Positions 1-7,600 are shown, counted from the stretch's first letter. The stretch: 10,537 nt of DNA from Archaeoglobus sp. JdFR-24 (GCA_002011215.1 MTML01000144.1:1-10537), one strand, 5' to 3'. The notes: generated from the letters alone by a model not told the origin. Numbers and translations: made by a program.

Positions 1-547
1 CTCTAGCCTACCTCAAACAGAAAGCATGCCTCCCAACCCTCTCTCACCTTACGCTCTAACCAAACTGGCTGGTGAACACTACTGTGATATCTTCAGTCGG
101 ATCTATGGTATCTCCACCGTTTCCTTGAGGTATTTTAACGTCTACGGTGCAAGGCAGAATCCTCGATCCCAGTACGCCACAGTCATTCCCGCCTTTATAG
201 AAAGAATTTGCCGGAATTTGCCACCCATTATCTATGGCGACGGTGAACAGAGCAGAGACTTTACATTCATTGAAGATGTGGTTCAAGCAAACGTGTTAGC
301 AGCGGAGGCGGATAGTGCCAAGGGCGTATATAATATTGGCAGTGGCAAAAGTTACACCATAAACCGCTTGGCTGAAATCATCACTAACTTGCTGCACAAA
401 GACTTGAAGCCAATCCATAATGAGCCAAGACCTGGTGATCCCAAACACACGCTAGCTGATGTCTCTAAGGCTAGAAGCTTCGGTTATGAGCCAAAGTGGA
501 CCTTGGAGCATGGCTTGAGCGAGGTCATCAAGGAATTCAAGCAATGA
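1..547 (+). CDS. NDP-sugar 4-epimerase, SDR family (5' end cut off by the window)
   Basis: This is the C-terminal part of an extended short-chain dehydrogenase/reductase acting on nucleotide sugars. The reading frame is open from base 2, so the gene begins outside the window; the ATG at 26 is internal. Just after the edge comes the family's proline-rich lead-in and the catalytic YxxxK, seen as SPYALTKLAGE (Tyr codon at 50, Lys codon at 62). It continues with LRYFNVYGARQNP, the substrate-loop stretch SQYATVIPAFIERI, IYGDGEQSRDFTFIEDV and YNIGSGKSYTINRLAEII, all typical of UDP-glucose/UDP-GlcNAc 4-epimerases. The N-terminal NAD-binding GxxGxxG is not in view. The stop overlaps the start of the next gene (ATGA). 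That partner is a TviB/WbpO-like dehydrogenase, so I infer a TviC/WbpP-like epimerase acting on UDP-GlcNAc or UDP-GlcNAc uronate. A dehydratase or a UDP-glucose/UDP-glucuronate epimerase remains possible. Confidence 0.9.
   Translation, partial: SSLPQTESMPPNPLSPYALTKLAGEHYCDIFSRIYGISTVSLRYFNVYGARQNPRSQYATVIPAFIERICRNLPPIIYGDGEQSRDFTFIEDVVQANVLAAEADSAKGVYNIGSGKSYTINRLAEIITNLLHKDLKPIHNEPRPGDPKHTLADVSKARSFGYEPKWTLEHGLSEVIKEFKQ
530..534 (+). promoter_or_regulatory. Ribosome binding site deciding the start of the HexNAc dehydrogenase
   Basis: AAGGA lies 9 bases upstream of the ATG at 544. It supports that ATG, which overlaps the epimerase stop as ATGA, over the in-frame upstream ATG at 496 that would add 16 residues before the conserved N-terminus. 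Confidence 0.55.
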
Positions 548-1872
548 AACGCAAATTAGAGACGGCAGTAGTTTGCATCGTTGGCTTGGGCTACATCGGC
601 TTGCCGCTGGCAAAGGCATTCTCTAAGAAGCTAAGAGTAATTGGCTTTGACACCGATGTCAGGAAAGTCAAACAGCTGAACCACGACGCGCTAAGGACAA
701 TGAGTAACGAGTCGGAAACTCCACCAAATTCTGACGACTTCTCATTACCCGTGATACAAAATTTGACTTTCACCAACGATCCGGGAGAGATTCGAAAAGC
801 CGACTTCATAATCATCTGCGTCGCGACCCCGGTCACACCCTCCAAGGAGCCCGACCTTTCCTTCGTCGAGAGCGCTGCGGAGATTGTAGGGCGGAATATG
901 AAAAAAGGAAGCATAGTTATTCTTGAGTCCACTGTCTACCCTGGAGTTACTGAAGAGATAGTTAAGCCGATTCTAGAGAAAGAATCGGGTCTCAAGTGCG
1001 GCGAGGGCTTCAAGATTGCCTACTCTCCTGAGAGAATAAACCCCGGTGATAAAGAACACACGATAGACAAAATAACCAAAGTGGTGGCCGGGATAGACAA
1101 GGAAACCACAGAGCTTGTCGCTGAGCTTTATCGTAATATTGCTCCTAAGGTCTTCAAAGCCAAAGGCATAAAGATCGCCGAGGCAGCCAAAGTGATTGAG
1201 AACATCCAGCGAGACCTCAACATCGCTTTGATGAACGAACTGGCGATAATTTTCGGAAAGATGGAACTAAACACCAAAGATGTCCTGAATACGGCAGCAA
1301 CCAAATGGAACTTCCACTGGTACTCCCCCGGCCTAGTCGGTGGGCACTGTATCCCTGTTGACCCCTACTATCTTGTTTACAAGGCCAAGCAGCTTAACTA
1401 TCATCCTCAGGTAGTCCTAGCAGGCCGATCTATCAATGACTATATGCCCAAGTACGTGGCTGAGATGACCATAAAAGCTTTGAATGAGGCAGGCAAAGTA
1501 GTCAAAGGTTCTAAGGTCTTAATCCTTGGACTCACCTATAAGGAGGATGTTCCCGACATCCGTGAAAGCCCCGTGAAGGGGATAATCAAGGAACTCAAAG
1601 ACTATAAAGCGCAAGTATTTGGATTTGACCCTTTGCTAAGTGCTGATGACTTTGAGGGCGAATTCGGAATAAGGCTGTTCCGAAGCTTTGAAGAAGCAAA
1701 AAAAGAGAAGTTCGATTGTATTATTCTTACCCTAGCTCATTCTGCCTTCCGGGAGCTTACTCTTGCAGAGCTAAGGGAGATGCAGAAGAGCAACCCTGTT
1801 CTAACAGATGTCCGAGGCATATTTTCCTCTGAAGAAGCGCGAAAGAAGGGGTTTTACTATAAAACTCTATAG
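544..1872 (+). CDS. UDP-N-acetyl-hexosamine 6-dehydrogenase (TviB/WbpO-like)
   Basis: A 442-residue nucleotide-sugar dehydrogenase that would oxidise C6 of UDP-GlcNAc or UDP-GalNAc to the uronate with two NAD+. The N-terminal Rossmann motif is IVGLGYIGLPLAKAF. The central part reads AEAAKVIENIQRDLNIALMN, placing the family's conserved lysine at Lys216. The catalytic cysteine lies in GLVGGHCIPVDPYYL (Cys269). The C-terminal UDP-binding domain begins near SKVLILGLTYKEDVPDIRESP. Length and motifs fit the UDP-HexNAc branch (TviB, WbpO, WbpA); the UDP-glucose branch has FGGSC and an AEMIK lysine site instead. The start at 544 is chosen for its RBS, for the ATGA overlap with the epimerase, and because the protein then begins shortly before the Rossmann strand. 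Epimerase plus dehydrogenase suggests coupled synthesis of a HexNAc uronate donor such as UDP-GalNAcA, as in the Vi antigen pathway; the exact sugar cannot be read from the sequence. Confidence 0.92.
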   Translation: MKRKLETAVVCIVGLGYIGLPLAKAFSKKLRVIGFDTDVRKVKQLNHDALRTMSNESETPPNSDDFSLPVIQNLTFTNDPGEIRKADFIIICVATPVTPSKEPDLSFVESAAEIVGRNMKKGSIVILESTVYPGVTEEIVKPILEKESGLKCGEGFKIAYSPERINPGDKEHTIDKITKVVAGIDKETTELVAELYRNIAPKVFKAKGIKIAEAAKVIENIQRDLNIALMNELAIIFGKMELNTKDVLNTAATKWNFHWYSPGLVGGHCIPVDPYYLVYKAKQLNYHPQVVLAGRSINDYMPKYVAEMTIKALNEAGKVVKGSKVLILGLTYKEDVPDIRESPVKGIIKELKDYKAQVFGFDPLLSADDFEGEFGIRLFRSFEEAKKEKFDCIILTLAHSAFRELTLAELREMQKSNPVLTDVRGIFSSEEARKKGFYYKTL

Positions 1873-2181
1873 ATTAATAACGGCCGAAGATACGGATAGA
1901 AGAGAACCCATAGAAAGCTCTCTGTCGAATGAAAGGAAAAGCCTATATCGTCAAGCGAGAAACTATGAAGCTGTTAGCAATGCATAGGACTGCTTGCCGA
2001 AAGAGAGGATGTACTTGAGCATAAGAGCTTCGGAAGGAAGACGGAGGCAGAGCAGGTCTCCAGCAAGGAATGATAAGTACCCTTGCTCAAAGGTTTAGGG
2101 AGAAAGAGGATGTTTGGGCAATGGCTACTGGTCTCTACTTCGGCCTACATGTCTGTGGTTTCACGAGAAGAGTCTGAGCAT

Positions 2182-2211
2182 TTGCCGCGTTGCTGCTGGC
2201 GTTTCTATACT
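2182..2211 (+). promoter_or_regulatory. Putative sigma70-type promoter for the downstream operon
   Basis: TTGCCG (2182-2187, 4 of 6 matches to TTGACA) is followed after 18 bases by TATACT (2206-2211, 5 of 6 matches to TATAAT). A second overlapping TATACT lies at 2211-2216. It sits about 60 bases ahead of the UDP-glucose dehydrogenase start, after a long gap, where a promoter would be expected. It is assigned by eye only and assumes a bacterial host. Confidence 0.35.
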
Positions 2212-2222
2212 ATACTATAGAA
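2203..2222 (+). repeat. 20-base near-palindrome overlapping the putative -10 element
   Basis: The two arms TTCTATA and TATAGAA flank C-TATA-C, giving a dyad that is symmetrical except for one C/C pair. It covers the proposed -10 sequence, so it could be an operator or simply the -10 region's AT-rich symmetry. Confidence 0.4.
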
Positions 2223-2260
2223 TGGCTGATAGATTATTAAAAAACGAGAATCTTGGAAAG

Positions 2261-2266
2261 AGGAGA
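2261..2266 (+). promoter_or_regulatory. Ribosome binding site deciding the start of UDP-glucose dehydrogenase
   Basis: AGGAGA lies just upstream of the ATG at 2270. It supports this ATG over starts further up in the same open frame (from 2114), which would add 52 residues with no family similarity. Confidence 0.6.
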
Positions 2267-2269
2267 ATA

Positions 2270-3517
2270 ATGAAAATCTCAGTTATTGGAGCAGGCTATG
2301 TTGGTTTAGTGAGTGGAGCCTGTTTTGCCAAGCTGGGTAACAGAGTTACCATTATAGATATTGATCCCCGCAAGGTGAAGGCCATAAATAATAAAGCCTG
2401 CCCAATTTACGAGGAAGGCCTGGACGAACTCTTAAAAGAGACTAGTATTAGGGCAAGCCACGATTATGAGGACATTAAAGACTCAGAGGTAATCCTTATT
2501 TGTGTAGGCACGCCTTCTAGTGACGACGGCTCGATAGTATTAGACCAAATGGCAGACGTAGCAAGGCAGATTGCGGAGGTGCTCAAAAGAAAGGAGGAGT
2601 ATTGCGTAGTCGTTGTAAAGAGCACTGTCCCTCCCGGCACTACTGAGGATCTAGTTATACCGCTCCTGCAAAAATCGTGTAGAAGGATAGGGGAGGATTT
2701 CGGCGTTTGCATGTCTCCTGAATTTTTGAGGGAAGGAAAAGCAGTTCACGATTTTATGAATCCCGCTCGGATAATTATCGGAGAATACGACAAAAGGTCC
2801 GGCGACATACTTATTAGCCTTTACAGGAATTTCAATACCCGCATTCTACGGACGAATTTAAAGACTGCTGAAATGATAAAACTCGCTTCTAATGCCTTCT
2901 TAGCAACGAAGATCTCCTTCGTAAATGAGATTGGGAACATCTGTAAGAAACTAGGAATAGACGTTTATGAAGTGGCAAGGGGAATGGGATTTGACAATCG
3001 TATAGGAAACAAATTTCTTAATGCTGGGGTTGGCTTTGGCGGCTCTTGCCTTACCAAAGACCTTAGAATACTGATAGCGAGAGTAAGAGAAATAGGTTAT
3101 AAACCGAGGATTTTAGAGGAAGTCTTGAGCTTAAATGAAAAACAGGCTCTGAGAATGCTAGAATTGCTCAAGAAGCATATCACCTTGGAAGGAGCTACTG
3201 TGGGCATTCTGGGCCTAGCATTTAAGCCCGGGACTGATGATGTGAGAGACTCGAGAGCAATAAAAATCGTTCAAACTTTGTTGCAAGAAGGCGCTATGGT
3301 CAAGGCCTATGACCCTCTAGCAGTAGAAAACTTCAAAAAAATATTTCCACAAATACAATATGTGACCAAAGAGGGAGTTTTAGACTCTGATGCTATACTT
3401 ATCATCACCGAGTGGGAGGAGTTCAACGAGTTGGACTACAGAGGCAAGATCGTAATCGATGGGAGAAGAGTTCCTAAAGCAAGGGAAGCAAAAATATATG
3501 AGGGAATCTGTTGGTAG
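2270..3517 (+). CDS. ugd: UDP-glucose 6-dehydrogenase
   Basis: A 415-residue enzyme predicted to oxidise UDP-glucose to UDP-glucuronate with two NAD+ in the cytoplasm. It begins directly with the Rossmann strand MKISVIGAGYVGL and has the acidic strand-2 end (IIDIDPRKV). The stretch STVPPGTTEDLV is typical of the family, as is AEMIKLASNAFLATKISFVNE with the substrate-binding lysine at Lys204. The catalytic cysteine is Cys260 in GVGFGGSCLTKDL. The C-terminal domain starts around VGILGLAFKPGTDDVRDSRA. Length is normal for bacterial Ugd. The usual FGGSCFPKD reads FGGSCLTKD here, a small departure that keeps the cysteine and KD. An AGGAGA site precedes the ATG. It heads a compact run of cluster genes; the next gene starts 26 bases after its stop. 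It is a paralogue of the dehydrogenase at 544-1872 with different substrate-class motifs. Confidence 0.93.
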   Translation: MKISVIGAGYVGLVSGACFAKLGNRVTIIDIDPRKVKAINNKACPIYEEGLDELLKETSIRASHDYEDIKDSEVILICVGTPSSDDGSIVLDQMADVARQIAEVLKRKEEYCVVVVKSTVPPGTTEDLVIPLLQKSCRRIGEDFGVCMSPEFLREGKAVHDFMNPARIIIGEYDKRSGDILISLYRNFNTRILRTNLKTAEMIKLASNAFLATKISFVNEIGNICKKLGIDVYEVARGMGFDNRIGNKFLNAGVGFGGSCLTKDLRILIARVREIGYKPRILEEVLSLNEKQALRMLELLKKHITLEGATVGILGLAFKPGTDDVRDSRAIKIVQTLLQEGAMVKAYDPLAVENFKKIFPQIQYVTKEGVLDSDAILIITEWEEFNELDYRGKIVIDGRRVPKAREAKIYEGICW

Positions 3518-3543
3518 CTCGGGGGCAAATTCTGGGAGCTAAC

Positions 3544-4671
3544 ATGTTCGACTTTGGAAGATTGAAAAACAAAAGCTTTGCCCTATTTTTCACTGCTGGG
3601 GTATCGCTAAAAACATGGCATGATATAGGAATGATAGATAGGGAAGTGTCAATATACAATAAGCTTAGCAAATATTTTAAGCATATATACTTTTTTACCT
3701 ACGGAGACGAGGAAGACTTAAGGTTCAAACCCTACCTTGCTGATAACATTTCGATTATTCCTAAGAAACACGTCTCAAATAACATTCTGTATTCGTTCAT
3801 GCTCCCGCTCATTCATCGCGACATATTGAAGCATATTGACGTCGTCAAGACAAATCAAATGTGGGGCTCATGGAGCGCAGTGCTAGCCAAGCTTCTGTAT
3901 CGAAATAAATTGGTGGTCAGAACAGGATATATGCTATCTATCAATGCGCTGAGGAGTAACGCTAAGAGTGAAATAAAGTGGATACTAAGAATCGTCGAAA
4001 GCATCGCTTATAAGTTTGCAGACGGGGTCATTACAAGTTCTCAAACTAACTTTGAGTATGTGGAGAAAAATTATCGCCCGTCGGGCCTCCATGTTGTAAT
4101 CCCAAACTACGTTGAGACGGATATATTCAAACCTATGGAGACACCTAAAAAGGAAAACTCGATTTGTTTTGTCGGAAGACTGAGCCAGGAGAAGAACCTT
4201 TATGCCCTGGTGGAAGCTTTAGAAGGGCTATGCCCTACGTCTTTAGATATCATTGGTTCAGGCCCCTTACTCCGCGGATTGAAAGACTTTATTGAACATA
4301 ATAACATTAATGTCAATTTTCTTGGCAATGTCCCTAACCATAAGTTGCCGGAGATCCTAAATCAGCACGAGGTCTTCATCCTTCCTTCCTTATATGAGAA
4401 TATGCCAAAAACTTTGCTGGAGGCAATGGCCTGCGGTATGCCCGTAATTGGAACAAATGTAAAAGGGATAAATGAAGTTATCGAGCACGGCAAGAACGGC
4501 ATCTTATGCAGTACTGATCCTGCCTCGATCAGGGAAGCCATTATGACCCTTATGAAAGACGAGGAGTTAAGGAAGAAGTTGGGCAAGAATGCAAGACGAA
4601 CAATTGTAAGGAATTATGGTTTAGATAAGTTGGTCAGGAAAGAACTGGAGTTACTGGAGCGGGTGATATGA
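3544..4671 (+). CDS. GT-B glycosyltransferase, family 4 type
   Basis: A 375-residue retaining glycosyltransferase expected to add one sugar from a nucleotide donor to the growing lipid-linked glycan at the inner face of the membrane. The C-terminal half has the GT4 donor-binding fold: ICFVGRLSQEKNLYALVEAL, then DIIGSGPLLRGL, NFLGNVPNHKLPEIL, and the E-x7-E motif as ENMPKTLLE (Glu285, Glu293). This is followed by AMACGMPVIGTNVKGINEVI and NGILC. The N-terminal half is less conserved, as usual for the acceptor side. The ATG at 3544 is preferred because GGGAG sits 5 bases upstream. A TTG at 3511, overlapping the ugd stop, would add 11 residues and also has a GAGGG ahead of it, so it cannot be excluded. 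The stop overlaps the next gene by 4 bases. Donor and acceptor sugars are unknown. Confidence 0.9.
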   Translation: MFDFGRLKNKSFALFFTAGVSLKTWHDIGMIDREVSIYNKLSKYFKHIYFFTYGDEEDLRFKPYLADNISIIPKKHVSNNILYSFMLPLIHRDILKHIDVVKTNQMWGSWSAVLAKLLYRNKLVVRTGYMLSINALRSNAKSEIKWILRIVESIAYKFADGVITSSQTNFEYVEKNYRPSGLHVVIPNYVETDIFKPMETPKKENSICFVGRLSQEKNLYALVEALEGLCPTSLDIIGSGPLLRGLKDFIEHNNINVNFLGNVPNHKLPEILNQHEVFILPSLYENMPKTLLEAMACGMPVIGTNVKGINEVIEHGKNGILCSTDPASIREAIMTLMKDEELRKKLGKNARRTIVRNYGLDKLVRKELELLERVI

Positions 4672-5351
4672 GCTTCCTTTCTAAAAGGCTAATGCTTTAT
4701 ACGTTAAAGGGTATTTTGCGGCTACATTCATTGAGTTATAGCTGGGCAGGTCGGCTGGCTCAGAAGTTGGAGAAAGACGGGCTGCATCCAAAACATCGAA
4801 TAATGAACTATCACAAGTTCTTTGTGGATAATATTAGTAAGGACGATACCGTCTTGGATATAGGCTGTGGAAATGGCGCTCTAACTTATGACATCGCCAA
4901 GAAAGCGAGGAAGGTAGTAGGAATTGATTTAAGCCAGAAGAACATTTCAATTGCGAGAAGTAAGTATTCGGGAGATAGCATAGATTATATATGTGGAAAT
5001 GCGCTAACTGAGCTTCCAGATGAACGCTTTGACGTCATAATTCTATCCAATGTCCTTGAGCATATAGATAAGAGGGTAGAATTTCTTGCTTCTTTGAAGA
5101 AGATGGCGCCTAAACTCCTAATCAGAGTTCCTATGCTGAGTCGGAGTTGGATTGATATGTATAAGAAGGAGCTAAACCTTGAATACCGGCTAGACAGGAC
5201 CCACTTCATTGAATATACCTTTGAGAGTTTCAAAGAAGAAATGCAAACAGCGGGACTCCAGATTCTAGATTATAGTATCCAGTTTGGTGAAATTTGGGCA
5301 ATTGTGGGCGCAACTCAAAATGCTCGATGTCGTAAAAACCAAGATCACTGA
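4668..5351 (+). CDS. Class I SAM-dependent methyltransferase
   Basis: A 227-residue protein with a class I methyltransferase core. Motif I is VLDIGCGNG (Asp64 to Gly70) and binds SAM. The acidic residue after strand 2 is Asp87 in VVGIDLS. FDVIILSNVLEHI forms motif IV, with the post-motif region LLIRVPML. The later stretch LDRTHFIEYTFESF resembles the C-terminal part of small methyltransferases found in surface-glycan clusters. ATG at 4668 overlaps the preceding stop (ATGA) and has GGAG 8 bases upstream, so the two are probably translationally coupled. No signal peptide or membrane segment is seen. It most likely O-methylates a sugar of the repeat unit or its chain end. Substrate is inferred from context only; methylation of another small molecule is possible. 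Confidence 0.85.
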   Translation: MSFLSKRLMLYTLKGILRLHSLSYSWAGRLAQKLEKDGLHPKHRIMNYHKFFVDNISKDDTVLDIGCGNGALTYDIAKKARKVVGIDLSQKNISIARSKYSGDSIDYICGNALTELPDERFDVIILSNVLEHIDKRVEFLASLKKMAPKLLIRVPMLSRSWIDMYKKELNLEYRLDRTHFIEYTFESFKEEMQTAGLQILDYSIQFGEIWAIVGATQNARCRKNQDH

Positions 5352-6615
5352 ATATAGCAGGAAATACGAAGTAGATCTTGCTTACATCACAAAAAATGAG
5401 CTCTGGGTATATTTAAGACAAGCCATCACTTTAATCGCTGGATTGGCTATCTCTGTGGCTTTTGCCCGATTGGCTTCCAAAGAAGTATTCGGGCAATACA
5501 ACTTTATACTTGCCCTTTTGGCGATATTTTCTCTTATTTCTATCCCAGGCTTGAATGCCTCAATTATGCGGTCGGTAGCCCGCGGTTATGAGGGGACTTA
5601 CAAAAAAGCCGTAAAGATAAGTTTCTTGTGGAGCCTGCTTGGTATTCCTGCATTGCTGGGAGCAGGTATCTACTATTATTACAGTAATAACCAAACAGTC
5701 GGAGTTTGCTTGATGCTTTCCAGTATCTTCTTCCCCTTACTCCATGCTCCAAATATTTGGGATAGTTTTTTGCAAGGGAAAATGAGGTTTGACATAAGAG
5801 CAAAATACGGAAGCATACGAGCAGTGGTTAGTGCTGCTGCTATGATCACCATACTTTTTTTGAATGCGAAAAACTTAGTTATTATATTTGTCACATATCT
5901 GGTGAGCAATACCTTCTTGACTTGCCTATTGTTCTTGAAAAGTTTGAAATACATTGAAAATAGCAGGAGAGACGATGCGTGCGTAGGATATGGATACTTT
6001 ATGACTGCAGCGAACATAATAGGGACTATAGCAAACAATATCGATAGAATTCTGATAGGAAGCCTGTTGGGCGCTCAACAGCTTGCTGTTTATGCTATTG
6101 CAATTGCTATTCCAATTAAAGCAAAAGATTTACTAAAATTAGGTTGGAATCCACTGGCTCCTAAGTTATGTCAAGACGAAATTAAAATAAGCGTAGTCCT
6201 AGATAAGATAAATAGAATGAAAAAGAAGATCCTTTTACCATTAGCAATAATGGTTGTGGGAGGTAGCATACTATATTGGTTTTTTATAGATGATATTATT
6301 CTTCTGCTGTTCGGAGAGAAGTATGCCGGTTCAATCCCGTATTCAAAGATTTTACTTTTGATGATAATATTGTCAATTCCCACAGCGTTTTTAGGAACGT
6401 TTGCCATTGCTAAGAAGAGCAAGAAAGCAATTATTAGAGGGTATTATATTTTCCCTTTTGTGAAACTTCTTATCATGTTTGGCTTCATACATGCGTGGGG
6501 GCTCATAGGCGCAGTATGGGGACTAAACTTGAGTATGGTAGTTCAGATGTTGCTTATTGGAATGGGTATGGGAAGTGAGGATAGTAACTATGACAAAAGT
6601 TTTTCTCGTTGGTAG
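5320..6615 (+). CDS. Polysaccharide flippase, Wzx/MOP family
   Basis: A polytopic membrane protein of 431 residues, close to the usual 400-500 for Wzx flippases, with about 11-12 hydrophobic segments. Clear ones lie near residues 28-50, 57-80, 97-118, 160-205, 255-275, 300-325 and 345-420. It would move the lipid-linked oligosaccharide from the inner to the outer leaflet. Early sequence LRQAITLIAGLAISVAFARLA then EVFGQYNFILALLAIFS matches the first helices of the family. Later NNIDRILIGSLLGAQQLAVY (Asp242, Arg243) is the conserved mid-protein signature. ATG 5320 overlaps the methyltransferase by 32 bases and lacks a strong RBS. A TTG or GTG near 5284-5287 is possible, adding up to 12 residues. 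The tail overlaps the next gene by 26 bases. A flippase points to Wzx/Wzy-type assembly, though no polymerase is in view. Confidence 0.88.
   Translation: MLDVVKTKITEYSRKYEVDLAYITKNELWVYLRQAITLIAGLAISVAFARLASKEVFGQYNFILALLAIFSLISIPGLNASIMRSVARGYEGTYKKAVKISFLWSLLGIPALLGAGIYYYYSNNQTVGVCLMLSSIFFPLLHAPNIWDSFLQGKMRFDIRAKYGSIRAVVSAAAMITILFLNAKNLVIIFVTYLVSNTFLTCLLFLKSLKYIENSRRDDACVGYGYFMTAANIIGTIANNIDRILIGSLLGAQQLAVYAIAIAIPIKAKDLLKLGWNPLAPKLCQDEIKISVVLDKINRMKKKILLPLAIMVVGGSILYWFFIDDIILLLFGEKYAGSIPYSKILLLMIILSIPTAFLGTFAIAKKSKKAIIRGYYIFPFVKLLIMFGFIHAWGLIGAVWGLNLSMVVQMLLIGMGMGSEDSNYDKSFSRW
6575..6581 (+). promoter_or_regulatory. Ribosome binding site inside the flippase gene for the next glycosyltransferase
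   Basis: GTGAGGA lies 8 bases before the ATG at 6590, within the flippase coding sequence. It decides the start over upstream in-frame TTG 6557 and GTG 6575. Confidence 0.5.
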
Positions 6616-7600
6616 AGACAGCGTTGGCTGGTCGATAGATTATGACAGGAAATACACTGAGATGTTTTTGAGAGACATTGGTCATACTTTAACTTCTAAT
6701 TTTTTGACGGCAGATGTTATTCACGCAGTATGGTGGAATCCATTATTGAGCATTAGATTTTTCCCTCTTCGGTGGAAGAGAATCATAAGTGTTGCTACTT
6801 ATGAGGTCGATATTGGGGGCCTTGAATTCAAAAAAGCAAAAAAGTTTGTAAACTTGTGGATAGCTCCAAGCAAAGCGATGTATGACAAACTGAAACTCGC
6901 CGGTGTTGACGTAAAATATCAACCCTTTTATGTTGATGAAAGAATATTTACGAGGCTTAGCAAGGATAAAAGAGAAATAGCAGAAGAATTGGGCATTGAC
7001 TACAAGTCGCTCCAAAACAAGCTGGTAATTGGATCCTTTCAGAGAGATTCTTTGGGGATAGACTTAAGTAAACCGAAGTGGCAAAAAGGTCCCGAACTCT
7101 TGGTCGATATTCTATCCAAATTACCAAAAAATAAATTTGTCCTGTTGTTGGCAGGACCAAGACGACACTGGATCATAAATGAATGTAGAAGATTAGACAT
7201 TCCATATTTGTATTATGGTGAGGAACCGAGAAGATTTGATGATGATATTGAACAAAATACATCGGACAAACGAACTATGAACAAATTGTATAACTTAGCC
7301 GACCTGTATATTGTATCTTCTAGAAGTGAAGGAGGCCCAAAAGCGGTATTGGAATCTGCTTTCACAAAAATCATGATTTTGAGCACTGATGTAGGTCTTG
7401 CTCCGGATTTTCTTGATCCATGGTGTATTTATAAAAGCGCAGAAGAAGCTGTACATAAGGTGGAAGAAATAATCAGAGGAAAAGATGTGACTAAAATTAT
7501 TGAGTTAAACTATCGGAGAGCAAATAGGATAGCGTCTTACAAACCTATGATGGATAGATGGGGGAAGATCTATGAATACTTTCAGAACAAGTACCTTTAA
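6590..7600 (+). CDS. GT-B glycosyltransferase (GT4-like)
   Basis: A 336-residue putative glycosyltransferase. The C-terminal half contains NKLYNLADLYIVSSRSEGGP with the E-x7-E motif EGGPKAVLE (Glu247, Glu255), followed by SAFTKIMILSTDVGLAPDFL. This corresponds to the donor-binding region of GT4 enzymes. KWQKGPELLVDILSKLP and FVLLLAGPRRHWI match the KGxxxLxxA and LxGxG strands of that fold in a diverged form. The N-terminal half has MTKVFLVGRDSVGW then WWNPLLSIRFFP and LWIAPSKAMYDKL, where GT4 proteins place the acceptor domain and the short linker helix. It is somewhat shorter than average for the family. It starts inside the flippase gene (26-base overlap, RBS at 6575) and is followed by a 207-base gap, so it may end this transcription unit. 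Which sugar it transfers is not readable. Confidence 0.82.
   Translation: MTKVFLVGRDSVGWSIDYDRKYTEMFLRDIGHTLTSNFLTADVIHAVWWNPLLSIRFFPLRWKRIISVATYEVDIGGLEFKKAKKFVNLWIAPSKAMYDKLKLAGVDVKYQPFYVDERIFTRLSKDKREIAEELGIDYKSLQNKLVIGSFQRDSLGIDLSKPKWQKGPELLVDILSKLPKNKFVLLLAGPRRHWIINECRRLDIPYLYYGEEPRRFDDDIEQNTSDKRTMNKLYNLADLYIVSSRSEGGPKAVLESAFTKIMILSTDVGLAPDFLDPWCIYKSAEEAVHKVEEIIRGKDVTKIIELNYRRANRIASYKPMMDRWGKIYEYFQNKYL

Larger units (their letters stand above)
1873..2269 (+). other. 397-base gap between the two dehydrogenase genes, no supported gene
   Basis: No recognisable protein is encoded on either strand. Two short + strand ORFs occur: 1929-2018 (29 codons, starts MKGKAYIVKRETMK) and 2110-2220 (36 codons, starts MFGQWLLVSTSAYM). 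The second has GGGAG at 2098-2102, 7 bases ahead of its ATG. Neither resembles a family I know. The reading frame upstream of the next gene stays open to 2114 but lacks any conserved sequence. I see no tRNA-like cloverleaf and no U-tailed hairpin after the upstream stop. The right end contains a putative promoter and near-palindrome. The gap may be a decayed insertion or a leader region. Confidence 0.5.

Noticed and set aside
496..543. N-terminal extension of the HexNAc dehydrogenase from the ATG at 496
   Set aside because: The extra 16 residues lie inside the epimerase gene and have no family similarity; ATG 544 has an RBS and the typical ATGA overlap.
1929..2018. 29-codon ORF in the gap
   Set aside because: No clear RBS and no recognisable sequence; length is within chance expectation.
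2110..2220. 36-codon ORF in the gap with a GGGAG site
   Set aside because: The RBS spacing is good but the product resembles nothing known to me and its end overlaps the putative promoter; noted only as part of the gap.
2114..2269. N-terminal extension of UDP-glucose dehydrogenase
   Set aside because: The open frame upstream lacks conserved residues, and the protein from ATG 2270 begins exactly as family members do, behind AGGAGA.
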